A stretch of DNA of 64,000 bases from NCBI GenBank assembly GCA_021201335.1, contig JAJQFD010000009.1:186001-250000 (forward strand), given 5' to 3'. Shown piece by piece: positions 34,996 to 45,117 of the stretch; within the stretch, counting starts at the first letter, position 1; every line of letters starts with the position of its first letter. This DNA comes from Bacteroides sp. (lineage in GTDB: Bacteria; Bacteroidota; Bacteroidia; Bacteroidales; Bacteroidaceae). Made by a program: the position numbers and the translations under genes. The notes beneath the pieces were generated by a model. The model worked only from the letters and a program-made list of their open reading frames with translations, did no database searches and had not been told where the DNA came from.

Positions 34996-37029
34996 TTATT
35001 CTGATAAGTCGGTAAAACGCTTAATAATATTATAAGCTGAGAATATACCTAATTCACCTGCTTTACTTAAATCGCTGATTCCTTTTTTGTTATTCCCTAG
35101 GAAGATATGTGTCAACCCACGATTGAAATAAGCTTCCCCAAAATCGTTATTGAGTTCTATGGCTTTATCATAGTCAACGATAGCTGCCCGGTAATCTTTC
35201 AACATGGTTAAAATATTACCTCTATTATAATAAGCATATACAAAATCTGGTGCCAATTCTATAACATGATTCAAGTCTGTTCTTACTATTTCATAATCCA
35301 GAGCTGATACTGTAATCTTTTCATCCCGGGCAAATGCCATAGCAGTTGCAGCATTTTCTTCCGCCCTTAGATATTCAAGTTGTTTATATTTCACCAGTGA
35401 ACGCATAAAGTAAGCCGGAAAAAAGGTGTCATCCTGTAAAATAGCCTGCGTCAAATCTTCCAGAGCACTGGTGAAATCTTGTACGAGGTAAAAATCGAGT
35501 GCGCGGGCAAAGCGTTTTACAGCACTTTTACTGTCTTCAACTATATCAGCTGTATGTTTATCAATCAGGGCAAAATGGAATTCTATTTGTTGAGAAGTTA
35601 ATGGTGCCTCCTGGTTAGTAATCCGCAGCCGCTGGGGGAAAATATTTTTATGATTCAACTCATCGATAAATTTATGATAATGAACGATGTTTTTCACTTC
35701 CAAGAATTTTTCATAATAAGTCAGCACATACATCGGTTCTTGCTTGATACTGACATTCTTATCCTGTACCCTTCCCCGGTAATCACTGGTATATTTTTGT
35801 TCGAGCCCGTTATTATCAGCTATGACAATTTTCCTGTAATTTCTCACATTTTTATCGGACTTCTTACGGGTTTTATCCCCATCAGCTTCTTCCAAATCAT
35901 CCGATGAAGCTGCAGAAGTTGTATTCTGGGCCATCTGGTTGTTTTGTCTGTCCAACTGTGCTTTCAGTATTTGATATTCATCCAGTTCTGCACCTCTCCT
36001 GTCTCCCACCTTTTTCCGGGCTTCTGCTCTGTAATGATACCCCCCTAAGAAGTTAGGATATTCGTTCAACACCTGTGAATAATCGCTGATTGCTCCGTGA
36101 TAATCACCCGTTTGAGCTTTTAGTAATCCACGATTAAAAAGAGCCATCATATTATCCGGTTCAATTTTTAACACGAAATCAAAATCTTCAATTGCCCGAT
36201 TATCGTCTCCTACCTGGGCACGTAACAATCCACGATTATAATGACCGATAAAATTATTCGGTTCAATTTCAAGGGCAAGATCATAATCGCTCATGGCTCC
36301 CCTGAGGTTATTCTGGTGAAAACGAGCCAATGCACGATTTATATAGTTACTGGAATTTTTTGTACTTAAATGGATCGCTCTGTCAAAATCTTTTTCAGCA
36401 TCGGAATATTGCTTTTGTTGCAAAAGTGCAATCGCCCGGGAAGCCCAGGCATCAGGATCATACTTATCTATTTCGATAGCCTTATCAAAATTTTGCATGG
36501 CCTGAATAGTGTCCTTCTGCTTCAATGCCACCTCTCCACGCATCAAATACCCCCGTGTATATTTGGGGGAGATCGTTAGCAATTTGCCCAGATCCACATG
36601 AGCCGTTTCGTAATCTTCTTTTTGAATGTGGCATAGAATCATGTTATGCCAGAGAGCTATATTTTCTGGATCGTATTCTAATGCTTTCTGATAGTCCTGT
36701 ATGGCTTCATCGTATTTATTCTGACGGATACGAGCCAATCCGCGTATTTGGTAAGCTCCTACAACAAAGGGATTACGTGCTATGGCCAGGTCACAATCAG
36801 CTTCAGCTCCCTGGAAATCATCCAGATATATCTTCGCCAAACCCCGGAAAAAATAGGGTTCATACAAATAAGGTTTTGCACTAATCACCTGATTAAAGTA
36901 CTGAATGGAAAGCACATAATCCTCAAAATATAATGCGTTCTGTGCTATTGTCATTACCCTATCTGTGTTTATCTGTCCATAAAGACAAGAAGGCAATAAC
37001 AATAAAAAGAATATAATCTTTTTTATCAT
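34996..37029 (-). CDS. Exported tetratricopeptide-repeat protein
   Basis: A signal peptide (MIKKIIFFLLLLPSCLYG) leads a 677-residue protein. About ten TPR units fill residues 20-355 (e.g. GHYNRGLLRAQVGDDNRAIE). A ~150-residue non-TPR insert carries a basic segment (KTRKKSDKNVRNYRK), and three or four more TPRs end the protein. TPR arrays are protein-binding scaffolds; the partner is unknown. thrS follows 46 bp downstream on the same strand but has its own promoter element. Confidence 0.92.
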   Translation of the reverse strand: MIKKIIFFLLLLPSCLYGQINTDRVMTIAQNALYFEDYVLSIQYFNQVISAKPYLYEPYFFRGLAKIYLDDFQGAEADCDLAIARNPFVVGAYQIRGLARIRQNKYDEAIQDYQKALEYDPENIALWHNMILCHIQKEDYETAHVDLGKLLTISPKYTRGYLMRGEVALKQKDTIQAMQNFDKAIEIDKYDPDAWASRAIALLQQKQYSDAEKDFDRAIHLSTKNSSNYINRALARFHQNNLRGAMSDYDLALEIEPNNFIGHYNRGLLRAQVGDDNRAIEDFDFVLKIEPDNMMALFNRGLLKAQTGDYHGAISDYSQVLNEYPNFLGGYHYRAEARKKVGDRRGAELDEYQILKAQLDRQNNQMAQNTTSAASSDDLEEADGDKTRKKSDKNVRNYRKIVIADNNGLEQKYTSDYRGRVQDKNVSIKQEPMYVLTYYEKFLEVKNIVHYHKFIDELNHKNIFPQRLRITNQEAPLTSQQIEFHFALIDKHTADIVEDSKSAVKRFARALDFYLVQDFTSALEDLTQAILQDDTFFPAYFMRSLVKYKQLEYLRAEENAATAMAFARDEKITVSALDYEIVRTDLNHVIELAPDFVYAYYNRGNILTMLKDYRAAIVDYDKAIELNNDFGEAYFNRGLTHIFLGNNKKGISDLSKAGELGIFSAYNIIKRFTDLSE

Positions 37030-37189
37030 TGATTCTCAGAGTCTTTTTTAAGAAAAACAAAAATAGTTCTTTTCTACCTAGAATATCGAATCTATATTTA
37101 CTTTTTTATCTTTTTTTGTTAAACCTACGCCTGTTAACTTTTGAGCGAGAGTTTTAGCCTATCATTTAGATGTAAATATTTATCTTCGC

Positions 37190-37270
37190 TATATATCTCA
37201 GGGGTGCTTACTTATAATATACCTTGACTACCTTACCAATACCTTAAGAGCCATTAGTTATATATCTTTA
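37190..37270. repeat. Degenerate 23-bp tandem repeat, same family as 57566-57651
   Basis: About three and a half degenerate copies (37190-37212, 37213-37237, 37238-37258, then partial) share TATATACCTTG...CTTAGT with the cleaner array at 57566. They lie upstream of the TPR gene promoter in the 506-bp gap 37030-37535. Confidence 0.6.
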
Positions 37271-37421
37271 TAAAAAATGTATATCAATATATTAAAGGTT
37301 TATCCGTAAAGTTATAGTAAGTTCCATGTAAGATATATTCTAATATTCGTTGAATATCTCGTAATAAAGATAAATCTGGCTTTTAAATAAGAATAAAAAG
37401 AAATTTAGGATGATTTTAAAA

Positions 37422-37454
37422 CGTGTTTAAATTGGTGTGGAAAATTTAAACACG
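37422..37454 (-). terminator. Inverted repeat, possible second terminator downstream of def
   Basis: Perfect arms CGTGTTTAAATT (37422-37433) and AATTTAAACACG (37443-37454) are followed on the minus strand by TTTT. AT-rich, so only a weak terminator. Confidence 0.5.
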
Positions 37455-37463
37455 CTCTTAGAT

Positions 37464-37519
37464 AAAAACGATAGCGAAAAAAGGGATCATTATAATTAAT
37501 TTACCCTTTCTCCGCTATT
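37464..37519 (-). terminator. Terminator after def
   Basis: Minus-strand arms AATAGCGGAGAAAGGG and TCCCTTTTTTCGCTATC form a ~16-bp stem followed by five T, 17 bp after the def stop. Confidence 0.78.
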
Positions 37520-37535
37520 ATTTTTTATTATGAAG

Positions 37536-38090
37536 TTACTTTATTGTCTTTACCTTATAACTACAGCCAACTTTACCCTTTAACATGTTAGTTAATTTCC
37601 CTTTAATCATCTGCTTACGTAAAGGAGACAAATGATCTATAAACATTTTTCCTTCCAGATGATCAAACTCATGTTGTATAACACGAGCTAAGTATCCTTC
37701 AATTTCTTCCTCATGCTCTGTAAAATTTTCATCCATATATTTCACACGGATTCTATTTTTCCTCTTAACGGGTTCATGGATACCGGGCAGGCTCAAACAA
37801 CCTTCCTCAATAGAAATCTCTTCGCTTTTTTTTTCCAAAATATGAGGATTAATATATGCTTTTCGGAAATCTTTAAATTCCGGGTGTTCATCTGCATAAA
37901 CATCCAAATCAATAACAACAACCCGAATAGGTAAACCAATCTGCGGAGCAGCCAACCCCACACCATCAGCTTTATACATTGTTTCGAACATATTTTCAAT
38001 TAACTCCTTCAAACCCTGATATTCAGGAGTTATATCTTCCGCCACTTTTCTCAACACAGGCTGACCATATATGTAAATAGGTAAGATCAT
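37536..38090 (-). CDS. def: Peptide deformylase
   Basis: Def removes the N-formyl group from nascent proteins. The 184-residue metalloenzyme has all three motifs: [20 protein letters not shown] (metal Cys) and [12 protein letters not shown] (HExxH). It lies 24 bp after ruvX on the same strand and ends at a terminator, so ruvX-def is an operon. Confidence 0.98.
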   Translation of the reverse strand: MILPIYIYGQPVLRKVAEDITPEYQGLKELIENMFETMYKADGVGLAAPQIGLPIRVVVIDLDVYADEHPEFKDFRKAYINPHILEKKSEEISIEEGCLSLPGIHEPVKRKNRIRVKYMDENFTEHEEEIEGYLARVIQHEFDHLEGKMFIDHLSPLRKQMIKGKLTNMLKGKVGCSYKVKTIK

Positions 38091-38114
38091 ATTGCAAATT
38101 AATTAATCTTGAAA

Positions 38115-38543
38115 TTATTTTAATTCTATAAAACGTTTATTCTCTAAATATGATTGAAGAATAATAGTAGCACTTATCTCATCAACCAGACTTTTATTTT
38201 GCCGGTCTTTCTTTTTAAGTCCTCCATCCAACATCGTACGCTGTGCCAGAACTGACGTAAACCGCTCATCCACAAATTCTATAGGAATGTCAGGAAATTG
38301 TTTTTTGAAACTTTGGACAAAAGACTTCACTCTTTCGGCATTTTCCGAATCCTCATAATTCATCTGCTTAGGTAAACCAATGATAATACGTTCAACAGGC
38401 TCTTGCTGAAGATACCCGGATAAAAAGGCGGAAAGCTGATGGGTAGGCACCGTTGTAAGCCCATTTGCGATAATTTGCATGAGATCACTAACCGCTATAC
38501 CTGAGCGCTTTCTGCCATAATCGATTGATAAAATTCTACCCAT
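38115..38543 (-). CDS. ruvX: RuvX/YqgF-family RNase H-fold nuclease
   Basis: YqgF processes the 5' end of pre-16S rRNA and is also called putative Holliday junction resolvase. The start at 38543 (MGRILSIDYGRKRSGIAVSD) carries the first catalytic Asp; the frame is open to 38690, but a TACCTTTG promoter lies inside that part. Other motifs are IIIGLPKQMN, FVDERFTSVLA and KSLVDEISATIILQSYLE. The product is 142 residues, typical for the family. Confidence 0.96.
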   Translation of the reverse strand: MGRILSIDYGRKRSGIAVSDLMQIIANGLTTVPTHQLSAFLSGYLQQEPVERIIIGLPKQMNYEDSENAERVKSFVQSFKKQFPDIPIEFVDERFTSVLAQRTMLDGGLKKKDRQNKSLVDEISATIILQSYLENKRFIELK

Positions 38544-38554
38544 ATATTCGTTTG

Positions 38555-38562
38555 CAAAGGTA
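38555..38562 (-). promoter_or_regulatory. -7 promoter element for ruvX-def
   Basis: Minus-strand TACCTTTG, 12 bp before the ruvX ATG, implies a very short leader and supports the chosen start. Confidence 0.6.
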
Positions 38563-38872
38563 CGATATATTACGGTAAAATAAATAAAAGGCTGATTAAA
38601 TTTTGTTGTTCTCTTGTTATCTATAAGAGGCCAAGGTAAAGGCAACCGTAATCCAATCAGATATATTTTCATACCTCTAGAGAGTAGCAAAATAAAGTAA
38701 TAAGTTATTCGAATAATCTAATGTAAGCTTTGATAATAATTAAGACCTCACCTATTTGTTTTGTAATAATGAAGAGAAAAGAAAGAAACACAATTAAGAG
38801 TGATCGCGCGCGCATGAACAGTACATATCACAAAAAAAATTAATACATATTATCCTTTTTCAAGTAAATCTC

Positions 38873-38916
38873 TTTGGTATTCTTAAAAATGTGTCTATTT
38901 TTGCAGCGTATTTTTG
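38873..38916 (+). promoter_or_regulatory. Promoter of the YjbH-like/OmpA operon
   Basis: TTTG (38873-38876), exactly 19 bp, then TATTTTTG (38896-38903) is a full match to the Bacteroidetes consensus. A second TATTTTTG follows at 38909-38916. The remainder of the gap from 38563 is AT-rich with no other feature seen. Confidence 0.85.
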
Positions 38917-38970
38917 CATTTTGCAAGAGTGTATATTTTAATAAACGCAAAAATAGAAACAGCTTTGTAG

Positions 38971-40203
38971 ATGATCAAAAAGCCGACGACAAACTATATA
39001 GTGCAATTCTTTCCTTTCGTGATTCTTTGCATATTACCGTGGAAAGGTAATTGTCAATCATCAGGAGATACAGTTGCAGACGCACTGATAGAAATGGGCT
39101 TTGAGAATGTTTCCTGGATTGAAGACGAAGAAGAACGCATTTTTGCATTTGAATGTGCATCTTATACACTTCCCAGTATTGGCATAAGAAAAGCTGTTGA
39201 TAAAATCCGGGAAACCGGATTACTCCAAAATAAAGATTGTAAACTTATAATTTTAAACAATAACATTCCCCAGATATTGCTTAATTACCAGCCTTCAGAA
39301 GTTGAAGATTCGCTTAGTGTTGCAAGAAATGACTGGTCAATAAGCTATGAAATGGGAAAAAGCTGGAAAAAATTAGAAGGAGCCCCCAAAAAAAACAGTT
39401 CACTATTCAAAGTTGATATTGTTATCTATCCGGAGCTTTCCTTCCAAAATTATAAATTATCCAGAATTTATGATGTAGTATTTAATCTATCTCCATCCAT
39501 TGAAATTAGTTTATGGAAAGGAATGAAATTAGCAACTCAAGTGATTTTCCCCATAGTAAATGATAACTATGGAGAAAGATATGATCAGATTCGCCCAGGA
39601 TTTGTCACATTATCGCAAACATTTCGTTTACCACAACGAACTTTTTTAACTGCTACTGTAGGTACATTTAATAATTTTCGGTGGGGAATAGACATTGAAG
39701 CAAAACATTTCCTGAAGGATGAACGTTTCTCATTGGAAGCGCGTGTAGGTTACACAGGAAGCGGTTATTATGATAACTGGTCCTATAATTACGGAAAAAT
39801 ATGGAGACTAACAGGAAGTATTGGAGGCAATTTTTATTGGCCAAAATATAATACATTATTTAGTCTAAAAGGTGAACGATATTTATTGAAAGAATATGGA
39901 ATACGTGGTGAAATGATTCGCCATTTTAGATATGCATCCATTGGCTTTTACGGTATGTTAGTTGAACATGCCGGGAATGATGGTTTTAATGGAGGGTTTC
40001 TTTTTCAAATCTCAATTCCTCCCTACAAAAACAAAAGGAAAGGATATATTCCCCGTGTAAGTTCTGGAGACTTTGCGCTTAGATACAATGCCGGAAATGA
40101 AGAAATATACGGAAAAGGTTATAGAGCACGAGCAAATAAAAATGATATGAGAGATAATAGTTTTAACCCATATTTTATTAAATCAGAATTATTAAATTTT
40201 TAA
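38971..40203 (+). CDS. YjbH-like outer-membrane protein (central/C-terminal part of YjbH)
   Basis: After a signal peptide (about residues 1-29, ending GNCQ) comes a small domain around MGFENVSWIEDEEERIFAFE and KLIILNNNIPQILLNY, which resembles the periplasmic domain of YjbH. About 250 residues of beta-barrel-like strands follow, with a polar tail. YjbH proteins belong to exopolysaccharide or capsule loci. Here the barrel that YjbH carries at its N-terminus is encoded separately two genes downstream. First gene of a four-gene operon; the assignment is by pattern and context. Confidence 0.72.
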   Translation: MIKKPTTNYIVQFFPFVILCILPWKGNCQSSGDTVADALIEMGFENVSWIEDEEERIFAFECASYTLPSIGIRKAVDKIRETGLLQNKDCKLIILNNNIPQILLNYQPSEVEDSLSVARNDWSISYEMGKSWKKLEGAPKKNSSLFKVDIVIYPELSFQNYKLSRIYDVVFNLSPSIEISLWKGMKLATQVIFPIVNDNYGERYDQIRPGFVTLSQTFRLPQRTFLTATVGTFNNFRWGIDIEAKHFLKDERFSLEARVGYTGSGYYDNWSYNYGKIWRLTGSIGGNFYWPKYNTLFSLKGERYLLKEYGIRGEMIRHFRYASIGFYGMLVEHAGNDGFNGGFLFQISIPPYKNKRKGYIPRVSSGDFALRYNAGNEEIYGKGYRARANKNDMRDNSFNPYFIKSELLNF

Positions 40204-40215
40204 TTTTTTATTAAG

Positions 40216-41205
40216 GTGAAAATGAAAAGTAATTTATTTGGTTACAGCGCTAAATTAGCGTTAGCCGTATTGGCAGTTTGTGGTACCATGTTTACCAGCT
40301 GCTATGAGTCAGATGATGCTGATAAAATTTCACTTCCGGGATTTGGTACGCCTGAATATTATGTAGCTGGAACAATAACAGATGCGAATACAGGATCTTT
40401 ATTAAGCAGTGCTACAGTAACAGTGGATGGTGCTAATGTCGTTACTGATAATGCAACATTCAAGCAGAAAATATCTTCTTATACAGATGCTGCTATTAAA
40501 GTAGTAGTGAGTGCCAATGGTTATTTTACAGTTACAAAGAATGTTTATTTGAACGAAGTGAAAAATGGTGGTGTTTATATTGCAGAAGCAAGTGCTGCCC
40601 TTATGCCTGTTGATGCTGTTGTACCTGAGCCATCTGAAGCAGATCCAAGTCCTACTGCAGTTAAAGACGCAGTTGATGCTCTACCTGCTCTAACTGCTGT
40701 TAATGTTACTGTTGATAATGTTAGTTTTGGTACACCAACATCAAAAGAAGAAAATGGTATTGTAGAAAACACTCTTCCGGCAACATTCAAAAATAACGTA
40801 TCCAGCCTTCCCGCTGATGCTCAGTACGTTGTATATGATGGTTTTGAATTAATTGGAGAAGTTCAATCTGATCCAATATCAAGAGCAGATGCTAACGCCA
40901 ATGAAAAAACTGTATTCTTGAATTCTGTAACCAAAAAACTAGGAAAGAAGCATGGTTTCACTCAACGAGTAGGAACATTCACCATTCCAGCATGGGGTAA
41001 CTATAGTGCTGCCGGATTTAAAGCCATATATAATATGGTTCCTAGAACATATAAAGTTACTATAGATGGTAAATCTGTGAGCGGTACTGTTGTCTCTCAA
41101 GAAGGCGTAATGTTATATCCGTCTTATTATAATCATGACACACACAATTATCATGATGGTACTGGAATAAATCCTAACGCAGGTGGTGGTTCAGCAAGTT
41201 ACTAA
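40216..41205 (+). CDS. Lipoprotein with carboxypeptidase-regulatory-like domain (DUF3869-like)
   Basis: This 329-residue protein has a lipoprotein signal (ALAVLAVCGTMFTSC, Cys near residue 28). A beta-sandwich segment resembling CarboxypepD_reg/Ig-like domains follows (YYVAGTITDANTGSLLSSAT), then an Ala/Pro/Asp/Val-rich middle and a C-terminal domain ending in Tyr/His/Gly-rich sequence. I associate it with DUF3869, tentatively. It is 12 bp after the YjbH-like gene, so part of the same transcript. Confidence 0.78.
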   Translation: MKMKSNLFGYSAKLALAVLAVCGTMFTSCYESDDADKISLPGFGTPEYYVAGTITDANTGSLLSSATVTVDGANVVTDNATFKQKISSYTDAAIKVVVSANGYFTVTKNVYLNEVKNGGVYIAEASAALMPVDAVVPEPSEADPSPTAVKDAVDALPALTAVNVTVDNVSFGTPTSKEENGIVENTLPATFKNNVSSLPADAQYVVYDGFELIGEVQSDPISRADANANEKTVFLNSVTKKLGKKHGFTQRVGTFTIPAWGNYSAAGFKAIYNMVPRTYKVTIDGKSVSGTVVSQEGVMLYPSYYNHDTHNYHDGTGINPNAGGGSASY

Positions 41206-41270
41206 TCATCCAGTTTGAAAGTAAAAGACTAATTTTATTGAACCGAAAGTAAAAACACAAACGGCAAGTA

Positions 41271-42020
41271 ATGATAAAAAAGATAATTCTTTCAAGCTTG
41301 TTTCTTTGTTGCTATGGCATGCTTTCGGCTCAATTAACTTACGGCACTACTGGATTGTTAAATGCTCCTTCAGCAGAGATGCAAAGAGACAAGACAGTAA
41401 TGATCGGTGGAAATTTTCTTAACAAGGAAATAACTCCTCCTAGATGGGATTACCATACATACAACTACTTTTTGAACGTTACCATCTTTCCTTGGCTTGA
41501 AGTTGCATATACATGTACGTTATTTCAATCTCAAAGCATCGGAATAGATTGGAAAGTTGGAAAAGGTAAGTTCACGAATCAGGACAGGTATTTTTCCTTA
41601 AGAGTTCGACTACTGGAAGAAGGCCAATTTTGGAAATATATGCCAGCCGTGGTAGTAGGAACATCAGATCCTTATACTGAATCTGGCGAAGGGCAAATTT
41701 CTTCTGCAGATGGAAATGGTTATTGGTGTCGATTTTATTTAGCGGCTACAAAACACGTTTCCATAGGAAAAGAACAAGTGGGTTTACATCTATCTTATCT
41801 TTATAATCGCAGAGTGGATTATCATCTAAACGGATTTGCCGGAGGCATTACTTATTCACCTTCTTTCTTGCCGGACCTAAGATTTATAGCTGAATATGAT
41901 GCGAAAGATTTCGCTATTGGTACGACCTATTTGCTCTTTAGACATATACATGCTCAGATTGAATTTCAGAAGATGAAATACTTTACCGGAGGACTCACTT
42001 TTAAAATTCACCTGAAGTAA
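41271..42020 (+). CDS. YjbH-like outer-membrane barrel (N-terminal part of YjbH)
   Basis: A signal peptide (MIKKIILSSLFLCCYGMLSA) leads a 229-residue barrel that starts with the YjbH hallmark YGTTGLLNAPSAEMQRDKTV. The later segments WLEVAYTCTLFQSQSIGIDW and DLRFIAEYDAKDFAIG are also typical. It is the third gene of the operon and probably partners the first gene's product to make a complete YjbH-like unit. Confidence 0.82.
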   Translation: MIKKIILSSLFLCCYGMLSAQLTYGTTGLLNAPSAEMQRDKTVMIGGNFLNKEITPPRWDYHTYNYFLNVTIFPWLEVAYTCTLFQSQSIGIDWKVGKGKFTNQDRYFSLRVRLLEEGQFWKYMPAVVVGTSDPYTESGEGQISSADGNGYWCRFYLAATKHVSIGKEQVGLHLSYLYNRRVDYHLNGFAGGITYSPSFLPDLRFIAEYDAKDFAIGTTYLLFRHIHAQIEFQKMKYFTGGLTFKIHLK

Positions 42021-42074
42021 ATGATGAGAAGCAAAAAATTAAAAAGAGTTGAAAACAAATAATGAATTAACAAA

Positions 42075-43274
42075 ATGAAAAGCAAATTAGTAATATTATC
42101 TTTACTGCTAGCTGGTGGAATTGTTACTGCAACTGCTCAAACTAAAGAGAAATTCTATAGTGAAAAGTTCGGAGATAACATCTTTATCAGCGTAGGGGGT
42201 GGTGCTCAATTGAGTACAAACCCTGACAATTTCGACAATAGCTGGGGAAAAGCCATCACTCCTAAGGTCACTTTATCTGTAGGTAAATGGTTTACTCCGA
42301 TATGGGGACTCCGTGGCCAAGTAACAGGTTGGGAAACAGCTTTGAGAACCGATTATAATAACGGTACTTACACTGAAAACAATGGCACATACGATATGAA
42401 ATATGGTACCGTTGAAAAAATTAAGAAAAACTATATTTCGGGACATGCGGATTTTTTATTGAATCTATCACACTTAATAGGTGGCTATAACCCAGACCGT
42501 TTATTTAATCTGTCAATCTTTGGTGGACCTGGTGTAACAGCGGCTAAAGCGTATGGCTCCCAAAATTTAGTATATAACACCAACGGAACTTGGGTAAGAA
42601 ATGTTGATGCAGGTGATGTTAAATTTCTCATCAATGGTTCTGTCGGTTTACTTGGTCAGTTTAATGTGAGCAAATATGTTGATATCAATATTGAAGCAAG
42701 AGGTGAAGTATCTCCTACTCCATTTGGTAAATCAACATCTTCACACACTGATGGTGCAGTCTCATTAACTGCAGGCGTTTCTTATACCTTTGGTGGCAAG
42801 AAATTCGTTTCCTGTGGTGCTAAGATTGACACTAGCCATCTTATGGACGAGATCAACAAATACAGAAAAGCATTGGCTGATGCAGAAGCTGAATTGGCTG
42901 CTGCCAGAAGAGCTCTTGCTGAAAAACCAACAACTGTTACTGAGACTACAGAAACTCTGATTGCTGGTCCTCGTGCAATCTTCTTCCAGATTGGTAAAAC
43001 TAATATTGATGATTATGGTATGGTTAACATTCAGTTAGCTGCTAAGATCATCAAAGACAATCCAAATAAGAAGTACAAAGTGGCCGGATATGCTGATAAA
43101 GCAACTGGTAGCGCAAGCTGGAACCAGAAACTTTCTGAAAAACGTGCTCAAAACGTTTACGATGCTCTTATCAAAGAAGGCGTTAATGCATCTCAACTTG
43201 AGTTCGTAGGCTTCGGTGGCACTGCAAATATGTTTGGCAAAAATATGCTTAACCGCGTAGTAATTCTGGAATAA
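42075..43274 (+). CDS. OmpA-family outer-membrane protein
   Basis: The 399-residue protein has a signal peptide (about 1-21, ending ATAQ), an eight-stranded-type barrel (about 30-255), a short coiled coil (YRKALADAEAELAAARRALA) and a C-terminal OmpA peptidoglycan-binding domain with NQKLSEKRAQNVYDALIKEG. It is likely an abundant envelope anchor. Last in the operon; a strong terminator follows. Confidence 0.95.
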   Translation: MKSKLVILSLLLAGGIVTATAQTKEKFYSEKFGDNIFISVGGGAQLSTNPDNFDNSWGKAITPKVTLSVGKWFTPIWGLRGQVTGWETALRTDYNNGTYTENNGTYDMKYGTVEKIKKNYISGHADFLLNLSHLIGGYNPDRLFNLSIFGGPGVTAAKAYGSQNLVYNTNGTWVRNVDAGDVKFLINGSVGLLGQFNVSKYVDINIEARGEVSPTPFGKSTSSHTDGAVSLTAGVSYTFGGKKFVSCGAKIDTSHLMDEINKYRKALADAEAELAAARRALAEKPTTVTETTETLIAGPRAIFFQIGKTNIDDYGMVNIQLAAKIIKDNPNKKYKVAGYADKATGSASWNQKLSEKRAQNVYDALIKEGVNASQLEFVGFGGTANMFGKNMLNRVVILE

Positions 43275-43306
43275 AATAGGAGTCTAAAGAGTTCCAGCTC
43301 TAAATG

Positions 43307-43341
43307 AATAAGGTGTTCCAATGGAACACCTTATTTTTTTT
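43307..43341 (+). terminator. Strong rho-independent terminator after ompA
   Basis: A perfect 13-bp stem (AATAAGGTGTTCC at 43307-43319, GGAACACCTTATT at 43323-43335), 3-nt loop and a T run make a textbook terminator. Confidence 0.96.
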
Positions 43342-43823
43342 AGGATTACCATAACCTGATAGCTTGCATTAAAGTCTACAAGGTATATAATGGAGCATAT
43401 CTAGTGGAGAAAAGAGACTGATAAGAGAGTCATGAAAAGGGAGCAATAGACATTCTTCTTCACCTCCTTCAGAGCTGATTTGATAGGACCCATTGTTTAC
43501 AACGACAGATACATCTCGCGGTTTACCTGCGGGATAGAGAATTAGTTCTTAAATTAACCATATGTGACTAAGCTCCTCAGCAACAGTAATTAATAAGCAA
43601 ATCTTTAAGGTAAAGATAATAGAAATAAGAGACTACTTCTTCTTAAATTTGACCTTAATATCTAAAGTAACTAACAATAGTAAATCAAATCGATTTCCTA
43701 TAACATAACGAATTATAGAAAACCGATTTTGGGTCTTCAACCCTATAAAATAATAGAGATATGCTTATTATATTGAATAGTTCTTTTCAAATAAAAGTGA
43801 TACTATTCATAAAAAGAGTTACC
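43342..43823. other. Intergenic stretch without recognisable features
   Basis: These ~480 bp separate the ompA terminator from the end of the symporter gene. The sequence is AT-rich; I see no open frame with a family match, no clear hairpin and no promoter. Confidence 0.6.
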
Positions 43824-45098
43824 CTATAACCGATCATCAATAATAGCCGCAACCGTTGCATCCCCCGTAACATTGACCGCAGTACGTAACATGTCCAATG
43901 GTCTATCAATGCCCAGGATAAGGGCCAGACCTTCAGCAGGGATACCTACGGAAGAAAGAACCATGGCGAGAATCACATAACTCCCTCCAGGTATGGCCGG
44001 AGTGCCAATAGAAGAAATAGTAGTAAGAAGGATAATAGAAAGTATTTCAGACCATCCTAAATTAATACCCAGTACCTGAGCAATAAATATAACAGCAATT
44101 GCCTGATAACAACTGGTACCATCCATATTAATGGTAGTTCCGACAGGTAATACAAAGGAAGAAACTTCATTGGAGACCTTTAGTTCTTTCTCTACTGTCT
44201 CCAATGTAACAGGCAAGGTTGCTGCACTGGAACTGGTACTAAAAGCCAGCAACTGAACCGGATACATCGTCCGTATAAAATATCTGGCTTTTATCTTGGT
44301 AAAAAAGTGAATCAAGGTAGGATAAAAAATAAAAATCATAAATAACAATCCCGCTACAACAGTTCCGGCATATATGGCCAAAGCACCGAATATCGATAAG
44401 TTACCTGAAAAATCAACTACCAGAGCTGCCATTAAGGCGAATACACCTATCGGAGCAAAGATGATTACAAAATCGATCATCTTCAGTATAATCTCATATA
44501 AGGAGTCCACCACTTTAAGGAATGGTTCGGTTGTTGACCGAGGAATAGATATAATGGCTATACCTAATAAAACAGCAAAAAAGATCACCTGAAGCATTTG
44601 CCTGTTATTGGATGCGGCACTCACAATATTATCAGGGATAACTTCATCTAAAAAAGCTAAAGGTCCTTGTTGTTTCGTTTGATCTGCTTCCAGCCTTTTT
44701 TGTTCAACTACTTCATTATAATCGCTTAGCATAGCTTCCGCATGTGAGGAATCAAAAAAATTACCGGGACGTATCACACTTACCAGAAAAAGACCTATAC
44801 AAATAGCAAAAACGGTTGTAATCAGATAAATAACGATCGTACGAATACCTATTTTTGAAAAACGGCTTACATCTTTCAGTCCTGTTACACCTTTCAATAG
44901 TGAAATAAACACTAAGGGCACCGCCATTAATTGTAATAAGCGAATAAAAACACTTCCCCAAGGCTTAATCCAGTCCGTTATGAACCAGTCTCCCCCAAGG
45001 AATAATAAAATAATCCCGGCAATGGCCCCCAGAACCATACCTAAAAGTATGCGTAAATAAAGTGGTATTTTTCGTTTGTCCTTTTTTTCCTTACTCAT
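43824..45098 (-). CDS. Dicarboxylate/amino acid:cation symporter (DAACS family)
   Basis: This 424-residue membrane protein of the GltP/DctA family takes up glutamate, aspartate or C4-dicarboxylates with Na+ or H+. It shows the serine-rich hairpin FSTSSSAATLPVTLETVEKE, the TM7 motif GTTINMDGTSCYQAIAVIFI and the HP2 region SSIGTPAIPGGSYVIL. A ~30-residue polar loop near residue 115 is typical. The yccF gene lies 19 bp upstream on the same strand. Confidence 0.95.
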   Translation of the reverse strand: MSKEKKDKRKIPLYLRILLGMVLGAIAGIILLFLGGDWFITDWIKPWGSVFIRLLQLMAVPLVFISLLKGVTGLKDVSRFSKIGIRTIVIYLITTVFAICIGLFLVSVIRPGNFFDSSHAEAMLSDYNEVVEQKRLEADQTKQQGPLAFLDEVIPDNIVSAASNNRQMLQVIFFAVLLGIAIISIPRSTTEPFLKVVDSLYEIILKMIDFVIIFAPIGVFALMAALVVDFSGNLSIFGALAIYAGTVVAGLLFMIFIFYPTLIHFFTKIKARYFIRTMYPVQLLAFSTSSSAATLPVTLETVEKELKVSNEVSSFVLPVGTTINMDGTSCYQAIAVIFIAQVLGINLGWSEILSIILLTTISSIGTPAIPGGSYVILAMVLSSVGIPAEGLALILGIDRPLDMLRTAVNVTGDATVAAIIDDRL

Positions 45099-45117
45099 CT
45101 GTTTTTACTTTCCTCTA

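Noticed and set aside
38544..38690. 49-residue N-terminal extension of RuvX
   Set aside because: YqgF proteins begin a few residues before the catalytic Asp; a TACCTTTG promoter element lies inside the extension.
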